A stretch of 64,000 nt of DNA from Caballeronia temeraria (GTDB taxonomy: Bacteria; Pseudomonadota; Gammaproteobacteria; Burkholderiales; Burkholderiaceae). Numbering within the stretch: the first letter of the stretch is position 1; each line of letters opens with the position of its first letter. The position numbers were made by a program, and so were the translations under genes. Where the stretch lies: NCBI RefSeq assembly GCF_001544795.2, contig NZ_FCOI02000008.1, positions 186,001 to 250,000 on the forward strand, in the 5' to 3' direction. The notes beneath the pieces were generated by a model. The model was not told the origin of the DNA, made no database searches, and was given only the letters and a program-made list of their open reading frames with translations. Shown here piece after piece: positions 1-8,596 of the stretch.

Positions 1-269
1 TGCATCCGCAATTGCTGCTCTTCGATGAACCCACGTCCGCGCTCGATCCAGAACTGGTCGGCGAAGTGCTCGCCGTCATGCGCGGTCTCGCGCAGAGCGG
101 CATGACGATGATCATCGTCACTCATGAACTGGGCTTTGCGCGCGAGGTGGCGAATCGCGTCGTGTTCATGGATCAGGGGCAGATCGTCGAGGCGGGACCG
201 CCGGAACAGGTTCTGTCCGAACCACGCCATGCCCGCACGCGCGATTTCATTTCCGCCGTGCTGGCCTGA
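1..269 (+). CDS. Polar amino acid ABC transporter ATP-binding protein (3' part only)
   Basis: The gene enters from the left edge; its frame is open from base 3, giving the last 88 residues. The Walker B/D-loop stretch [14 protein letters not shown] and the H-loop VTHE are present, as is the C-terminal [11 protein letters not shown] segment typical of GlnQ/HisP-type ATPases (about 240-260 residues when complete). The Walker A and signature motifs lie outside the window. It powers uptake at the cytoplasmic face of the inner membrane. The binding protein follows 47 bases downstream on the same strand, so the two are probably co-transcribed and belong to one importer whose permeases would lie to the left. 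Confidence 0.9.
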   Translation, partial: HPQLLLFDEPTSALDPELVGEVLAVMRGLAQSGMTMIIVTHELGFAREVANRVVFMDQGQIVEAGPPEQVLSEPRHARTRDFISAVLA

Positions 270-316
270 GAACGTCCGAACGTCATTCAAACAATCGATT
301 CCGGAGCGAGCAGTTC

Positions 317-1153
317 ATGAAAGCCACTTTTCGTTTGCAAAGCCTTTGCGCACTGATGTGCACCGCCGCGTTGCTGCATGTGGATGCGGCCAGCGCGCAG
401 GCGTCCGCGCCCGGCAAGAAGGAAATCATCGCCGCCGTGGTGCCGAACTATCCGCCGTTCGAGTTCAAGGATCCGGAAACCGACAAGCTGACGGGCTTCG
501 ACATCGATCTCGGCGAAGCGCTCGCCGCGAAGATGGGCGTGAAGATGATCTGGCAGGAAACGAGCTTCGATCAGATGCTGAGCGCGCTCGCGACAAAGCG
601 TGTCGACATCATTCTGTCGGGCATGACGGATATTCCCGAGCGGCGCGCGTCGGTGAATTTTCTCGACTACTTGAAGAGCGGTCCGCAGTTCTATGCGCTG
701 AAGACGCGCGCGGGCGATTTCCCCAACATGGATGCGCTGTGCGGCAAGACGATCGGTTCGAGCCGGCGTACGTCGTTCCCGACGAACATCAAGGCGTGGA
801 GCGACGAACATTGCGTGAAGACGGGCAAGAAGCCGGTCGCGGTCGTCGGCACCGATGGTTCGTCGGATGCGCGCATGCAGTTGCGTCAGGGACGGCTCGA
901 CGCGGCCGTGCAGGGTGGCGAAACCATGCCGTATCAGAACAAGATCGATCAGAACGCGTACGTGACGATCGGCGCGCCGTTCATGTCGCAATACATGGGC
1001 GTCGGCATGGCGAAGGACAGCGCGGCCATCAACGAGGCCGTGACGAAAGCCTTCGATCAGTTGATCGCCGACGGCACCTATCAAAAGATTCTCGCGAAGT
1101 GGGGCCTGCAGGAACAGGGCGTTCAGAAGGCGCAGATCAATGCGAGCAACTGA
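317..1153 (+). CDS. Periplasmic amino acid-binding protein of ABC transporter (SBP family 3)
   Basis: 278 residues. An N-terminal Sec signal peptide (about residues 1-28, ending near ASAQA) is followed by a typical family 3 solute-binding domain: PNYPPFEF near the mature N-terminus, GFDIDLGEALA, and SGMTDIPERR in lobe I. It should capture an amino acid or small polar ligand in the periplasm and deliver it to the transporter whose ATPase precedes it. GGAG lies about 11 bases before the ATG. The deacetylase and MmgE/PrpD genes follow without a gap, so the ligand is probably a substrate of those enzymes. The ligand itself cannot be read from the sequence. Confidence 0.9.
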   Translation: MKATFRLQSLCALMCTAALLHVDAASAQASAPGKKEIIAAVVPNYPPFEFKDPETDKLTGFDIDLGEALAAKMGVKMIWQETSFDQMLSALATKRVDIILSGMTDIPERRASVNFLDYLKSGPQFYALKTRAGDFPNMDALCGKTIGSSRRTSFPTNIKAWSDEHCVKTGKKPVAVVGTDGSSDARMQLRQGRLDAAVQGGETMPYQNKIDQNAYVTIGAPFMSQYMGVGMAKDSAAINEAVTKAFDQLIADGTYQKILAKWGLQEQGVQKAQINASN

Positions 1154-1994
1154 GCCACGATCCGCGATGCCGCGCTGGCCCGACGGCAAGCGTTCGTGTG
1201 TCGCGCTCGCGTTCGATCTCGACGGCCCGACCGGCGGCGCCATGCTCGACGGCTCGATCTGGCGCAATCCCGCTTACTTCACGCTGGGCGCGTATGGGCC
1301 GTGGCGCGCGCTCGCCAGGATTCTCGATGTGCTCGGCGAGCGCGGCGTGCGCGCGACGTTCTTCGTTCCCGCGTGGGTGCTGGAGAATTGGCCGTCGCAA
1401 TGCCGCGAGATCGTGCGCGGCGGACATGAAGTCGCGTACCACGGCTATCGGCACGAGGCGTTCTGGACGCTCACGCCGGAGCGCCAGCGCGAGGTCATGG
1501 CGATATCGACGCAACTGTTCGAGCGTCATCTCGGCGTGCGTCCGGTCGGCTTCCGCACGCCGTCGGGCGACTGGACCGCGCAAACCGCCGGTATTCTCGC
1601 GGAGTTCGGCGTGCGCTATTCGAGCTCGATGCGCGGCGACGATCGTCCCTATGTCCTCGATGCGACAAGCGGCCTGATCGAGATTCCGGCGCGCTGGGAA
1701 CTGGATGATTACGCGTCGCTCGCTTATCAGCGCAAACCGGATTTTCCGGCGGGGCTGGATCGGATCGCGAGCTATGAAACGACGCTCGACAACTGGCGCC
1801 GCGAGTTCGACGGCTCGCATGACGAGGGACTCTGCATGACCACGCTGTTTCATCCGAAGGTGTCGGGCAAGCCGGGGCGCGTCGCGCTCATCGAGGGTTT
1901 GATCGATCATATGCTCGCAACAGGCGAAGTCTGGTTCGCGACCGGCAGCGAAGTCGCGGACTGGTGGATGTCGAGCGGGCAGGCGCGCCTATGA
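1140..1994 (+). CDS. Polysaccharide deacetylase (NodB-fold) family hydrolase, metal ligands intact
   Basis: 284 residues from the ATG at 1140, which has AGAAGG nine bases upstream and overlaps the preceding stop by 14 bases; an internal ATG at 1167 is the alternative. NodB motifs are present: FDLDG (Asp26/28), HGYRH (His101, His105) and FRTPSGDW, with a late LFHP histidine. These are the metal-binding and catalytic elements of carbohydrate esterase family 4 and of related cytosolic amide and imide hydrolases. There is no signal peptide, so a cytosolic C-N hydrolase acting on an imported small molecule is more likely than a cell-wall deacetylase. It overlaps the paralogue downstream by an ATGA junction. 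Confidence 0.85.
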   Translation: MRATEPRSAMPRWPDGKRSCVALAFDLDGPTGGAMLDGSIWRNPAYFTLGAYGPWRALARILDVLGERGVRATFFVPAWVLENWPSQCREIVRGGHEVAYHGYRHEAFWTLTPERQREVMAISTQLFERHLGVRPVGFRTPSGDWTAQTAGILAEFGVRYSSSMRGDDRPYVLDATSGLIEIPARWELDDYASLAYQRKPDFPAGLDRIASYETTLDNWRREFDGSHDEGLCMTTLFHPKVSGKPGRVALIEGLIDHMLATGEVWFATGSEVADWWMSSGQARL

Positions 1995-2872
1995 CGAACG
2001 ATGCGAAATGGCCCGGCGGCGCGCGCTCGGCCGTGATTCTCACCGTCGATTTCAACGACGATCTCGGCATTCGCACGCAGGCGCCGGATATCGAGGGCCG
2101 CGAGAAATCGCTTTCCGTGTGGCGCTACGGCGCGAAGCGCGGCGTGGATCGCCTGCTCGCGGCGTTCGATGACTTCGATGTGCCTTCGAGCTGGTTCGTG
2201 CCGGGTCAGGTCGCGCGCGCGCATCGCGATCTCGTCACGCGGATCGACGCGGCCGGCCATGAAATCGGCGTGAGCGGCGATGCCTGCGAAGACTTCGATG
2301 CGCTCGATCTCGCGCAGCAGAAACGCGCGTTCGACAGCGGCCACGCGACGCTCACCGCGGCCCTGGGCCGCCCGCCCACGGGTTTTCGTCCGTTCACCGG
2401 CAACTGGGCGCCGGGCTTCGCCGCGCATCTGCACGCGCGCGGCATTGCCTGGACGTCGACCTGGCATGGCGACGACCTGCCTTACTACCATCACGAAGCG
2501 CCGCTGATCGAATTGCCGCTGCACGTGGAGCTCGAAGACGAGCCTTACTTCGCGTTCAATCTCGCGCCGCCGGTGCCGGCCGGTCAGTCGCGCATCGCGT
2601 CGTATCGCGAAGTGCTTGGCAACTGGACGCGCGACTTCGAGGCGTTTCATCGCTTCGGCTTGTGTTTCGTGATGCGGCTGCATCCGGAGATCATCGGAAC
2701 GGCGGGGCGCATCGGCGTGCTGCGCGAATTGCTCGCGACGATGCGCGCACACGGCGATGTCTGGTTCGCAACCGGCGCGCAGGCCGCATCGTGGTGGCGC
2801 GAACGATGTCACGCCAACGAGCCCGGGCATCCGGTCGAGATATTCGAGCGTCACAGGAACACCATCGTATGA
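1991..2872 (+). CDS. NodB-fold deacetylase paralogue lacking the metal-binding histidines
   Basis: 293 residues, starting within the ATGA overlap with the previous gene. It shares the fold and several motifs with its neighbour: a VDFNDD start of motif 1, GFRPFTGNW for motif 3, a late RLHPE histidine and the VWFATG tail. At motif 2, where the neighbour has H-G-Y-R-H, it has S95-G-D-A-C99, so both histidine metal ligands are missing. This suggests a non-catalytic partner subunit, or an enzyme using other chemistry. No signal peptide. The ATGA overlaps on both sides imply translational coupling with the upstream deacetylase and the downstream MmgE/PrpD gene. Confidence 0.8.
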   Translation: MTNDAKWPGGARSAVILTVDFNDDLGIRTQAPDIEGREKSLSVWRYGAKRGVDRLLAAFDDFDVPSSWFVPGQVARAHRDLVTRIDAAGHEIGVSGDACEDFDALDLAQQKRAFDSGHATLTAALGRPPTGFRPFTGNWAPGFAAHLHARGIAWTSTWHGDDLPYYHHEAPLIELPLHVELEDEPYFAFNLAPPVPAGQSRIASYREVLGNWTRDFEAFHRFGLCFVMRLHPEIIGTAGRIGVLRELLATMRAHGDVWFATGAQAASWWRERCHANEPGHPVEIFERHRNTIV

Positions 2873-4260
2873 ACATGCGGGAACGCGTTCTGTCGGAACA
2901 GCTCGCGAACTTCATTGCGGATTCATCGTTCGATGATCTGCCGCATGAGGTCGCCGGGAAAGCGAAACGGCATCTGCTCGATACGCTCGGCGCGGCGCTC
3001 GCGGGCGCGCGCACGGCGCCGGCGCGAGCGGCGCGCTCGGTGATGGATTCGACCGGCGATGCCATCGTCTGGGGCACATCGCGACGCGCGAACGCACGCG
3101 ATGCCGCGTTCATCAACGGCATCGCGGCGCACGCGCTCGAACTCGACGACTCCGGCGGCTGCGATCACTCGGGCGCGGTCGTCGTGCCGGCGGCGTTGTC
3201 GACATTGGCGGCGCTCGGCCGCGTCGAACGGCCCGTTTCCGGCCGGGAGTTGCTGCACGCGATCGTGCTCGGCTACGACATCGCGCGACGCGTGCTCGAA
3301 GCGTGCGGCGGCTACTCGGCGCACAACGGACGCGGCTGGCATTCGACGATGACCTGCGGCGTGATCGGCGCCGCCGCCGCGAGCGCGCGCGTGCTCGGCC
3401 TCGATGCGCGCGGCACCGGCGCGGCGCTCGGGCACGCGGCGAGCTTCGCGGGAGGACTCTGGGGCTTCATTCACGACGGCTCCCAGACCAAGCGCCTGCA
3501 TCCCGGCCGCGCGGCCGAAGGCGGCCTCACGGCGGCGCTGCTCGCGGCGCAGGGCGTGAGCGGCGCCACGCACGTTTTCGAGGACGTGTGGGGCGGCTTT
3601 CTGCGCACGTTCGCGGCGGACTCGGCGTGCGCCGATGCCCTCGTCGCGGAGCTGGGCGCGAACTGGAAGATCATGCGGTGTTCGATCAAGCCGCATGCAT
3701 GCTGCCGCAGCATTCATTCGGCGCTCGATGCGCTGATCGAACTGGCGCGCGGCGGTCCCGTCGCGCATGTGCGCGTGACACTCAGCGAATTCGTTCACGG
3801 CATGTGCGGCGACCGGAAGCCGGTCAATCTGGCATCGGCGCAGATGAGCATGCCGTACGCGCTCGCCGCTGCGCTCGTGTTCGGTCATGCGGGTATCGAG
3901 GCGTTCGTCGAACGGGCGCGCATCGACGCGCGCGTCACGTCGATGATGCAGCGCATCGTCCTTGAACCGGACGCATTGCTCGCCGATCTCGACGAACCCG
4001 AAGTCACGGTCACCTATGCCGACGGCACGACACGCTCGCTTCAGGCAACGATTCCGCTGGGCGATCCGCGCCGTCCACTCGACGATGCGCAATTGCTGGC
4101 GAAGTACCGGAGTCTCGCGGATGACGTGATCGGCAGCGATGCAGCCACCGCGCTGGCGCATGCCGTGTTGAATGTCGAAGAATGCGCGGATGCTAAAGCG
4201 CTCGAACGCTTGCTCGTGGGACGCGACGGTTGGAATGCCAGCGAAATCTGTGTCACTTGA
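2869..4260 (+). CDS. MmgE/PrpD family protein
   Basis: 463 residues; the ATG at 2869 overlaps the previous stop (ATGA). The sequence has family features: an N-terminal helical region ending in KRHLLDTLGAALAG, the AFINGIAAHALELDD segment, GYDIARRV, GRGWHSTMTCG, and the RLHPGRAAEGG motif, with a C-terminal swapped domain. The family includes 2-methylcitrate dehydratase, cis-aconitate decarboxylase and iminodisuccinate epimerase, so a lyase or epimerase acting on a di- or tricarboxylate-like compound is likely. In this operon it may process the product of the two deacetylase-family proteins. The specific substrate is unknown. Confidence 0.85.
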   Translation: MNMRERVLSEQLANFIADSSFDDLPHEVAGKAKRHLLDTLGAALAGARTAPARAARSVMDSTGDAIVWGTSRRANARDAAFINGIAAHALELDDSGGCDHSGAVVVPAALSTLAALGRVERPVSGRELLHAIVLGYDIARRVLEACGGYSAHNGRGWHSTMTCGVIGAAAASARVLGLDARGTGAALGHAASFAGGLWGFIHDGSQTKRLHPGRAAEGGLTAALLAAQGVSGATHVFEDVWGGFLRTFAADSACADALVAELGANWKIMRCSIKPHACCRSIHSALDALIELARGGPVAHVRVTLSEFVHGMCGDRKPVNLASAQMSMPYALAAALVFGHAGIEAFVERARIDARVTSMMQRIVLEPDALLADLDEPEVTVTYADGTTRSLQATIPLGDPRRPLDDAQLLAKYRSLADDVIGSDAATALAHAVLNVEECADAKALERLLVGRDGWNASEICVT

Positions 4261-4371
4261 CAGCCGGCTGCATCGGGTCGATGCACACAAGCGCCACGCG
4301 CGGCGGCGCCGATGTAGCAACGGTCCGTGGGCGCGTCGACGTGGACCGAGGAGCCGCACAGCGCGGGACGC

Positions 4372-5463
4372 TCAGTGACGACGCGGATGCTCCAGAAAGA
4401 ATCGCACCATCTCGGCACTGGCGTCGGGGCCCGAAGGATCGGTATAGCTCCCTTTGGAAGAGCCTCCGGACCACGCGTGGGGCGCGCCGTGGATGATCCA
4501 CACTTCGGCATCGATCCCCGCTTGAGAGGTCAGATGTCGGACCGTGTGCTTCCTTGCTCCGCTCTCACCTTTCGATGCACGATCAGGTTTCGCTTCACTC
4601 GCGGAAAACTCGCGTACCAATTCGTTGGCGTTGGCAGGATGCACGGTAGCATCGGCATCGCCGTGAAAAACGATGAGCGGGCATTGCGACGCGTGGTCCG
4701 CTCGGACAGGTTTCTGCGCTTTGGTTCTGACCTTGCCACCGCGCATGGCAGCCAGCGCGGAAGGCAGGTCGTGTGCGCATCCGACTGGCAGGCCCGAATG
4801 GATACCGGCTGCTGCGTACAGATCAGGATAGGTTTGCGCCACGATCGCCGCCATCGCACCGCCGGCCGAAAGACCCGCGACGAAGACGCGATTCGGATCG
4901 ACGTTGTAATTTCCCATGACTTCGCGTGTGATGCCCGCGATCAGCGACGGCTCCCCCTGGTCGCGACGCTGATCGGCAGGCCTGAACCAGTTCCAGCATT
5001 TCGATGTATTCGCGCCCTGCGGCTGAGTCGGATAAACGACGATGAAGCCGTGCGTTTCGGCAAGCGCGTTCATCCGCGTGCCGGCTGCGAAATCGTCGGC
5101 GTCCTGGGTGCAGCCATGCAGCATGACGATCAAAGGCAGAGGGTCACTGCGGGAATGACCCGGAACGTAGACCTTGTAATCGCGCTGGCCAGCGGCGTTG
5201 AGGAAACGCCGCGTGCTGAAGTGCCCGCAATCCTGCACGTCGGGCGCGGTTTGAGCCTTTTCGGTGTGGCGTCGCGGTTGCAAAAGATCAGCGAACCGCG
5301 TTGTGATCGGATCGTCATGTCGATTTTCATGCACCGTTGCTGCGTCGGTGCGGTCGCCACGCATGGCGCGCTTGACGATCTCCGCGGCTGCAGCGGGATC
5401 GTTGCTGCGAAAGAGGGCAAATGCCTCTTTCATCGAATCCAGAAATCCTTCGTTGAGTTTCAT
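4372..5463 (-). CDS. PHB depolymerase family esterase (LpqC-like), probably intracellular
   Basis: 363 residues. The alpha/beta hydrolase core begins near residue 110. LHGCTQD supplies the oxyanion hole, GLSAG (residues 197-201) holds the nucleophile Ser199, FHGDAD gives the acid near 269-271, and HGAPHAW gives His329. The first 80 residues are a charged helical extension with no signal peptide, so it probably acts inside the cell on polyhydroxyalkanoate oligomers or other esters; the family also includes feruloyl and acetyl esterases. It starts 33 bases after the ribbon-helix-helix gene on the same strand and is probably controlled with it. Confidence 0.85.
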   Translation of the reverse strand: MKLNEGFLDSMKEAFALFRSNDPAAAAEIVKRAMRGDRTDAATVHENRHDDPITTRFADLLQPRRHTEKAQTAPDVQDCGHFSTRRFLNAAGQRDYKVYVPGHSRSDPLPLIVMLHGCTQDADDFAAGTRMNALAETHGFIVVYPTQPQGANTSKCWNWFRPADQRRDQGEPSLIAGITREVMGNYNVDPNRVFVAGLSAGGAMAAIVAQTYPDLYAAAGIHSGLPVGCAHDLPSALAAMRGGKVRTKAQKPVRADHASQCPLIVFHGDADATVHPANANELVREFSASEAKPDRASKGESGARKHTVRHLTSQAGIDAEVWIIHGAPHAWSGGSSKGSYTDPSGPDASAEMVRFFLEHPRRH

Positions 5464-5496
5464 ATTTCTTCCGTGAGCGGGAAAGAGTCAGGAGCA

Positions 5497-5913
5497 TCAG
5501 CGGATTCGATCCGCCAACGCAGCCTTGACCGCCGGTGAAGCATGGAGCGCGCCTCGAACCAGAATCGAGTCGATCGCTGCCAGCGCAAGTTCGGGAGAGA
5601 CGTCCATGGCGATGCTCGCTAATCCCAGCACTTGAATTCTCAGACGCTGATTGGCCGCGCACGCAGCCTCGAGGTCTTGTTTCGAGAAATGCTGAAGCCC
5701 AAGGACGAGTTCACGGCGCGTCACAGTGTCTTTGACGGCCGGAGCATGGATCGATAGTTGATTGCGAATAGCCGTGCGGATCAGATCCGTACGATTCGAG
5801 TAAAAGCCCTCTTCGACGAGGAGATCGATCTGGCCCAGGTCGATTGGGCCGAGATTGATTGTGATTTTTTCGGTTTCGCTGCCTCGCGAGCGATCCGGCA
5901 CTTCTTTCGCCAT
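5497..5913 (-). CDS. Ribbon-helix-helix (CopG-like) transcriptional regulator
   Basis: 138 residues. The start is placed at 5913 because GGAGGA lies ten bases upstream; a longer reading from 5937 would begin inside the palindrome described next. The N-terminal half (EKITINLGPIDLGQIDLLV, then RTDLIRTAIRNQL) is a ribbon-helix-helix DNA-binding fold. The C-terminal half is a helical region rich in Ala and Leu, probably for dimerisation or ligand sensing. It lies directly upstream of the esterase gene. An 18-bp perfect palindrome just before its start suggests autoregulation. Confidence 0.8.
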   Translation of the reverse strand: MAKEVPDRSRGSETEKITINLGPIDLGQIDLLVEEGFYSNRTDLIRTAIRNQLSIHAPAVKDTVTRRELVLGLQHFSKQDLEAACAANQRLRIQVLGLASIAMDVSPELALAAIDSILVRGALHASPAVKAALADRIR

Positions 5914-5932
5914 GTGAAAATATCCTCCGAAC

Positions 5933-5950
5933 ACCATCCATATGGATGGT
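5933..5950. promoter_or_regulatory. 18-bp perfect palindrome, probable operator of the RHH gene
   Basis: ACCATCCATATGGATGGT reads identically on both strands. It sits about 20 bases upstream of the RHH start, just before its ribosome-binding site, a position suited to repressor binding. RHH proteins bind short palindromes as dimers of dimers, so autoregulation of the RHH-esterase operon is a reasonable inference. Confidence 0.55.
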
Positions 5951-6076
5951 TATAGGCTGTTTTCAAGAGGATATCAACGAGGATTTCTGCAATCGGGCCG
6001 TGGACGCGCGATTTGGGATGTAGGGGGCGATACGTGCTGCCTCGGGCCGGCGAGGACGAGACAGTTGCGAGTCGCT

Positions 6077-6697
6077 TCAGCCGATATTCACGTTCATGGC
6101 CAAGTCCCAGGTGCCCGCGCCGTTTTTGGCCAAGCCGATCATCATCAGGCCGAGCGCCTCGAGCGTATGGGCCATAGGCAGGCCGCCGACATCGAACGGA
6201 CGAAGACCGAGACGCTCGACGAAGGTCGAAACGCAAGCCTTGGCCTGCGCATCGTCTGCAGCGATGAACGCGTCGAGGCGGCCGCCCCGAATAAGGACGT
6301 GACCGAAGATGGTGTTGAACGCCTTTACCACGTGCGCTCCGGCGGGCAGGCTCTTGGCGGTCTCCTGCGCCCCGGAACTTCCGTGAGGCGTGACGAGGCC
6401 CGAAAGGTCGGGAGCAACCGGGTTGGCGATGTCGACGATCACCTTGCCATCGAGCGCTTTCCCAAAGTCGGCGACGACCATCGCGATCCCGGAATACGGC
6501 ACCGCGAGGATGACGATGTCGCCCGACGGTGGGGCGCCGTACGTCCCGGTGTTCGCTTTATCCGCGAGTTTGTCGGCCAGCGCCCTTACCTTGGCGGGGT
6601 CGCGACTGACTATCTCCACGTTGTATCCCGCCTTGCAGGCACGGCCGGCGATCGCAGCGGCCATGCTTCCTGATCCGATGATGCTGATAGTGCTCAT
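6077..6697 (-). CDS. NADPH-dependent F420 reductase-like NAD(P)-binding oxidoreductase
   Basis: 206 residues. The N-terminus has the Rossmann glycine motif GSGSMAAAIAG (residues 8-18) followed by VEIVSRDP at the end of strand 2. DIVILAVPY and KVIVDIANP follow as in the F420-dependent NADP reductase/NAD(P)-binding family, and AHVVKAFNT is a conserved segment of that family. Burkholderiaceae generally lack F420, so the cofactor is more likely NADP(H), and the substrate is unknown. It lies 130 bases downstream of an SDR gene on the same strand, and both could be controlled by the divergent LysR gene. Confidence 0.8.
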   Translation of the reverse strand: MSTISIIGSGSMAAAIAGRACKAGYNVEIVSRDPAKVRALADKLADKANTGTYGAPPSGDIVILAVPYSGIAMVVADFGKALDGKVIVDIANPVAPDLSGLVTPHGSSGAQETAKSLPAGAHVVKAFNTIFGHVLIRGGRLDAFIAADDAQAKACVSTFVERLGLRPFDVGGLPMAHTLEALGLMMIGLAKNGAGTWDLAMNVNIG

Positions 6698-6827
6698 GAC
6701 AAGTTTCCTCGTAAAAAACCGGCTATGTCCGCGCGCCTGGCTAATCGCTTAGCTCGCGCCAAAGCCTTGAATTCGCCACCAATGCGGCGCTCCGGATAAA
6801 CGAGCAGAGCGCCGCAGACATATCGCG

Positions 6828-7562
6828 TCAGAGTTGCGCAAGCCCCCCGTCGACGGCGACCTCGCTGGCCGTCATAAAGCTGCTGTCGGACGACGCGAGG
6901 AAGGCGGCCGCCGCTCCGATCTCCGCCGGATCGGCCATGCGCCGGAGCGGAGTCATCGACGCGAAGAGCTTTTGGCCTTCCTCGCCTAGCGCTTCTTTCG
7001 CGAGTTCGGTCGCCGTTGCTCCCGGCGACAGCACGTTCACCCGGATGCCGGTGCCCTTCAGATCCTCTGCCCAGCTCCGTGCGAGGTTGCGTACAGCCGC
7101 CTTGCTCGCGCTGTAAGCGCTCATCGCCGGGGCGCCCGTGGTGCCGGCGCTCGATCCAGTCAGGATGATCGAGCCGCCCTCGCTCATCAGCGGTAACGCC
7201 TTCTGGACCGTGAAGATCGTGCCCTTCACATTGGTGTCGAAGGTTTCGTCGATGTGCTCCGCCGTGATCTTGCCGAGCGGAAGCGGGCTTCCTGCCCCGG
7301 CGTTGGCGAATACGATGTCGAGTGTTCCCCGCTCGGCCTTCACGGCCGCGTAGAGCCGGTCGAGGTCGGCTTGATCGGAGACCGAACCCTTCATCGCGCG
7401 GGCGTTGGGCCCGAGGTCGGCCAGAGCGGCGTCGAGCGCGTCCTGGCGACGGCCGAAGATGAACACGAAGGCGCCTTCCTCGATGAAGCGCATCGCTGCG
7501 GCGCGGCCGATGCCGGTGGCGCCGCCGGTGATTACAGCGGTTTTTCCATTCAGTCTGGTCAT
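6828..7562 (-). CDS. Short-chain dehydrogenase/reductase (SDR)
   Basis: 244 residues from ATG 7562, with AAGGA about nine bases upstream; longer in-frame starts lack support. The classical SDR elements are all present: TGGATGIG (residues 12-19) for NAD(P), NAGAG near 87-91, the catalytic Ser at 137/138, and YSASK with Tyr150 and Lys154. The C-terminus ends in VDGGLAQL as in many FabG-like oxidoreductases. It is divergent from a LysR gene 106 bases away, a typical regulator-target arrangement. Arg39 after strand 2 favours NADP(H). The substrate is unknown. Confidence 0.85.
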   Translation of the reverse strand: MTRLNGKTAVITGGATGIGRAAAMRFIEEGAFVFIFGRRQDALDAALADLGPNARAMKGSVSDQADLDRLYAAVKAERGTLDIVFANAGAGSPLPLGKITAEHIDETFDTNVKGTIFTVQKALPLMSEGGSIILTGSSAGTTGAPAMSAYSASKAAVRNLARSWAEDLKGTGIRVNVLSPGATATELAKEALGEEGQKLFASMTPLRRMADPAEIGAAAAFLASSDSSFMTASEVAVDGGLAQL

Positions 7563-7668
7563 GACATGCATCCTTCGAAGCAATAGTGAGAACCACGATT
7601 CTGGTCCCCTTGCGTCATGAAGCCAATTGACCAAATATCTATGAATACCATCTACTTTTTGGATATGT

Positions 7669-8592
7669 ATGCTCGATAACGTCACCATCAATCAGCTTCG
7701 GGCCTTCGTTGCCGTGTGTGACGCAGGGAGCTTTTCCGGCGCGGCGCGCACGCTGATGCGTGCACAGTCGGCGATCAGTCACGCGATCGCTGCGCTCGAA
7801 AGTGCCTTCGATGTCGCGCTGTTCGAGCGCAACACGCGCAAGGCGACGCTGACGGCAGCGGGCCGCAGCCTCCTGCCCGATGCGCGCGGTGTGATTTCAC
7901 GCACCGAGGAAATGAAGATGCGCGCGGCTTCGATCGCGGAAACGGGCGTCCCGCAGGTCTCGATTGCAGTGGATACCTATTTTCCTCGTGCGCACCTGAT
8001 CGAATGCCTGCGCACCGTGCAGGCGCACTTTCCGACGGTCGCAATCAATCTGCGCATGACGACGATGCAGGGCGGCGAGCGTTTGATTCTCGACGGCACG
8101 TGTGCGTTGGCCGTGACGATCGCGGATGTGCCGGAGCTCGATCCTCGCGCGATAGAAAGACTGTATCTATGCGAAGCGCGTATGGTGACCGTTTGCGCGC
8201 CATCGCATCCGCTGGCCGCGATTGCGGGGCCGATTCCGCGAGAGGAGTTTGGCCGGCATATTCAGCTTGTCGTCACCGACAATCAGCCCGATGCAGAGAA
8301 GACACAACAGGGCGTCGCAAGTGAACGCCAATGGCTGGTGAATGATCTCGGCGCGAAGCACGATCTGCTGAGAGGAGGCTTGTGCTGGGGGCACATGCCG
8401 CATCATCTGGTTGCGGAGGATCTCGTGCATGGAATGCTCGTTGAACTTCAACGTCGCGCCTGGCACATGCGCCCACTCACGTTCATGATCTCGCAGCGGC
8501 GCGGGTACTCGTTGTCCGCATGCGAGACACAATTGGTCGGGCTCCTTGGCAAACGCCGGCGCTCCATCTCACGCAAAGGCAAGAAGGCGTAG
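7669..8592 (+). CDS. LysR family transcriptional regulator
   Basis: 307 residues. An N-terminal winged helix-turn-helix (INQLRAFVAVCDAGSFSGAA, then QSAISHAIAALE and LFERNTRKATLTAAG) is followed by a substrate-binding effector domain starting near residue 90. It is divergent from the SDR and the F420-reductase-like gene, which are its probable targets. The AT-rich 106-base intergenic region, with the partly symmetrical sequences ATATCTA and TGGATAT around 7640-7665, is the likely binding site. The inducer is unknown. The C-terminus is unusually basic (RRRSISRKGKKA), and the region just downstream is decayed DNA. Confidence 0.85.
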   Translation: MLDNVTINQLRAFVAVCDAGSFSGAARTLMRAQSAISHAIAALESAFDVALFERNTRKATLTAAGRSLLPDARGVISRTEEMKMRAASIAETGVPQVSIAVDTYFPRAHLIECLRTVQAHFPTVAINLRMTTMQGGERLILDGTCALAVTIADVPELDPRAIERLYLCEARMVTVCAPSHPLAAIAGPIPREEFGRHIQLVVTDNQPDAEKTQQGVASERQWLVNDLGAKHDLLRGGLCWGHMPHHLVAEDLVHGMLVELQRRAWHMRPLTFMISQRRGYSLSACETQLVGLLGKRRRSISRKGKKA

Positions 8593-8596
8593 ACGT

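Noticed and set aside
4327..5538. 403-residue plus-strand frame over the esterase
   Set aside because: Antisense of a gene with a complete lipase box and catalytic residues; no ribosome-binding site.
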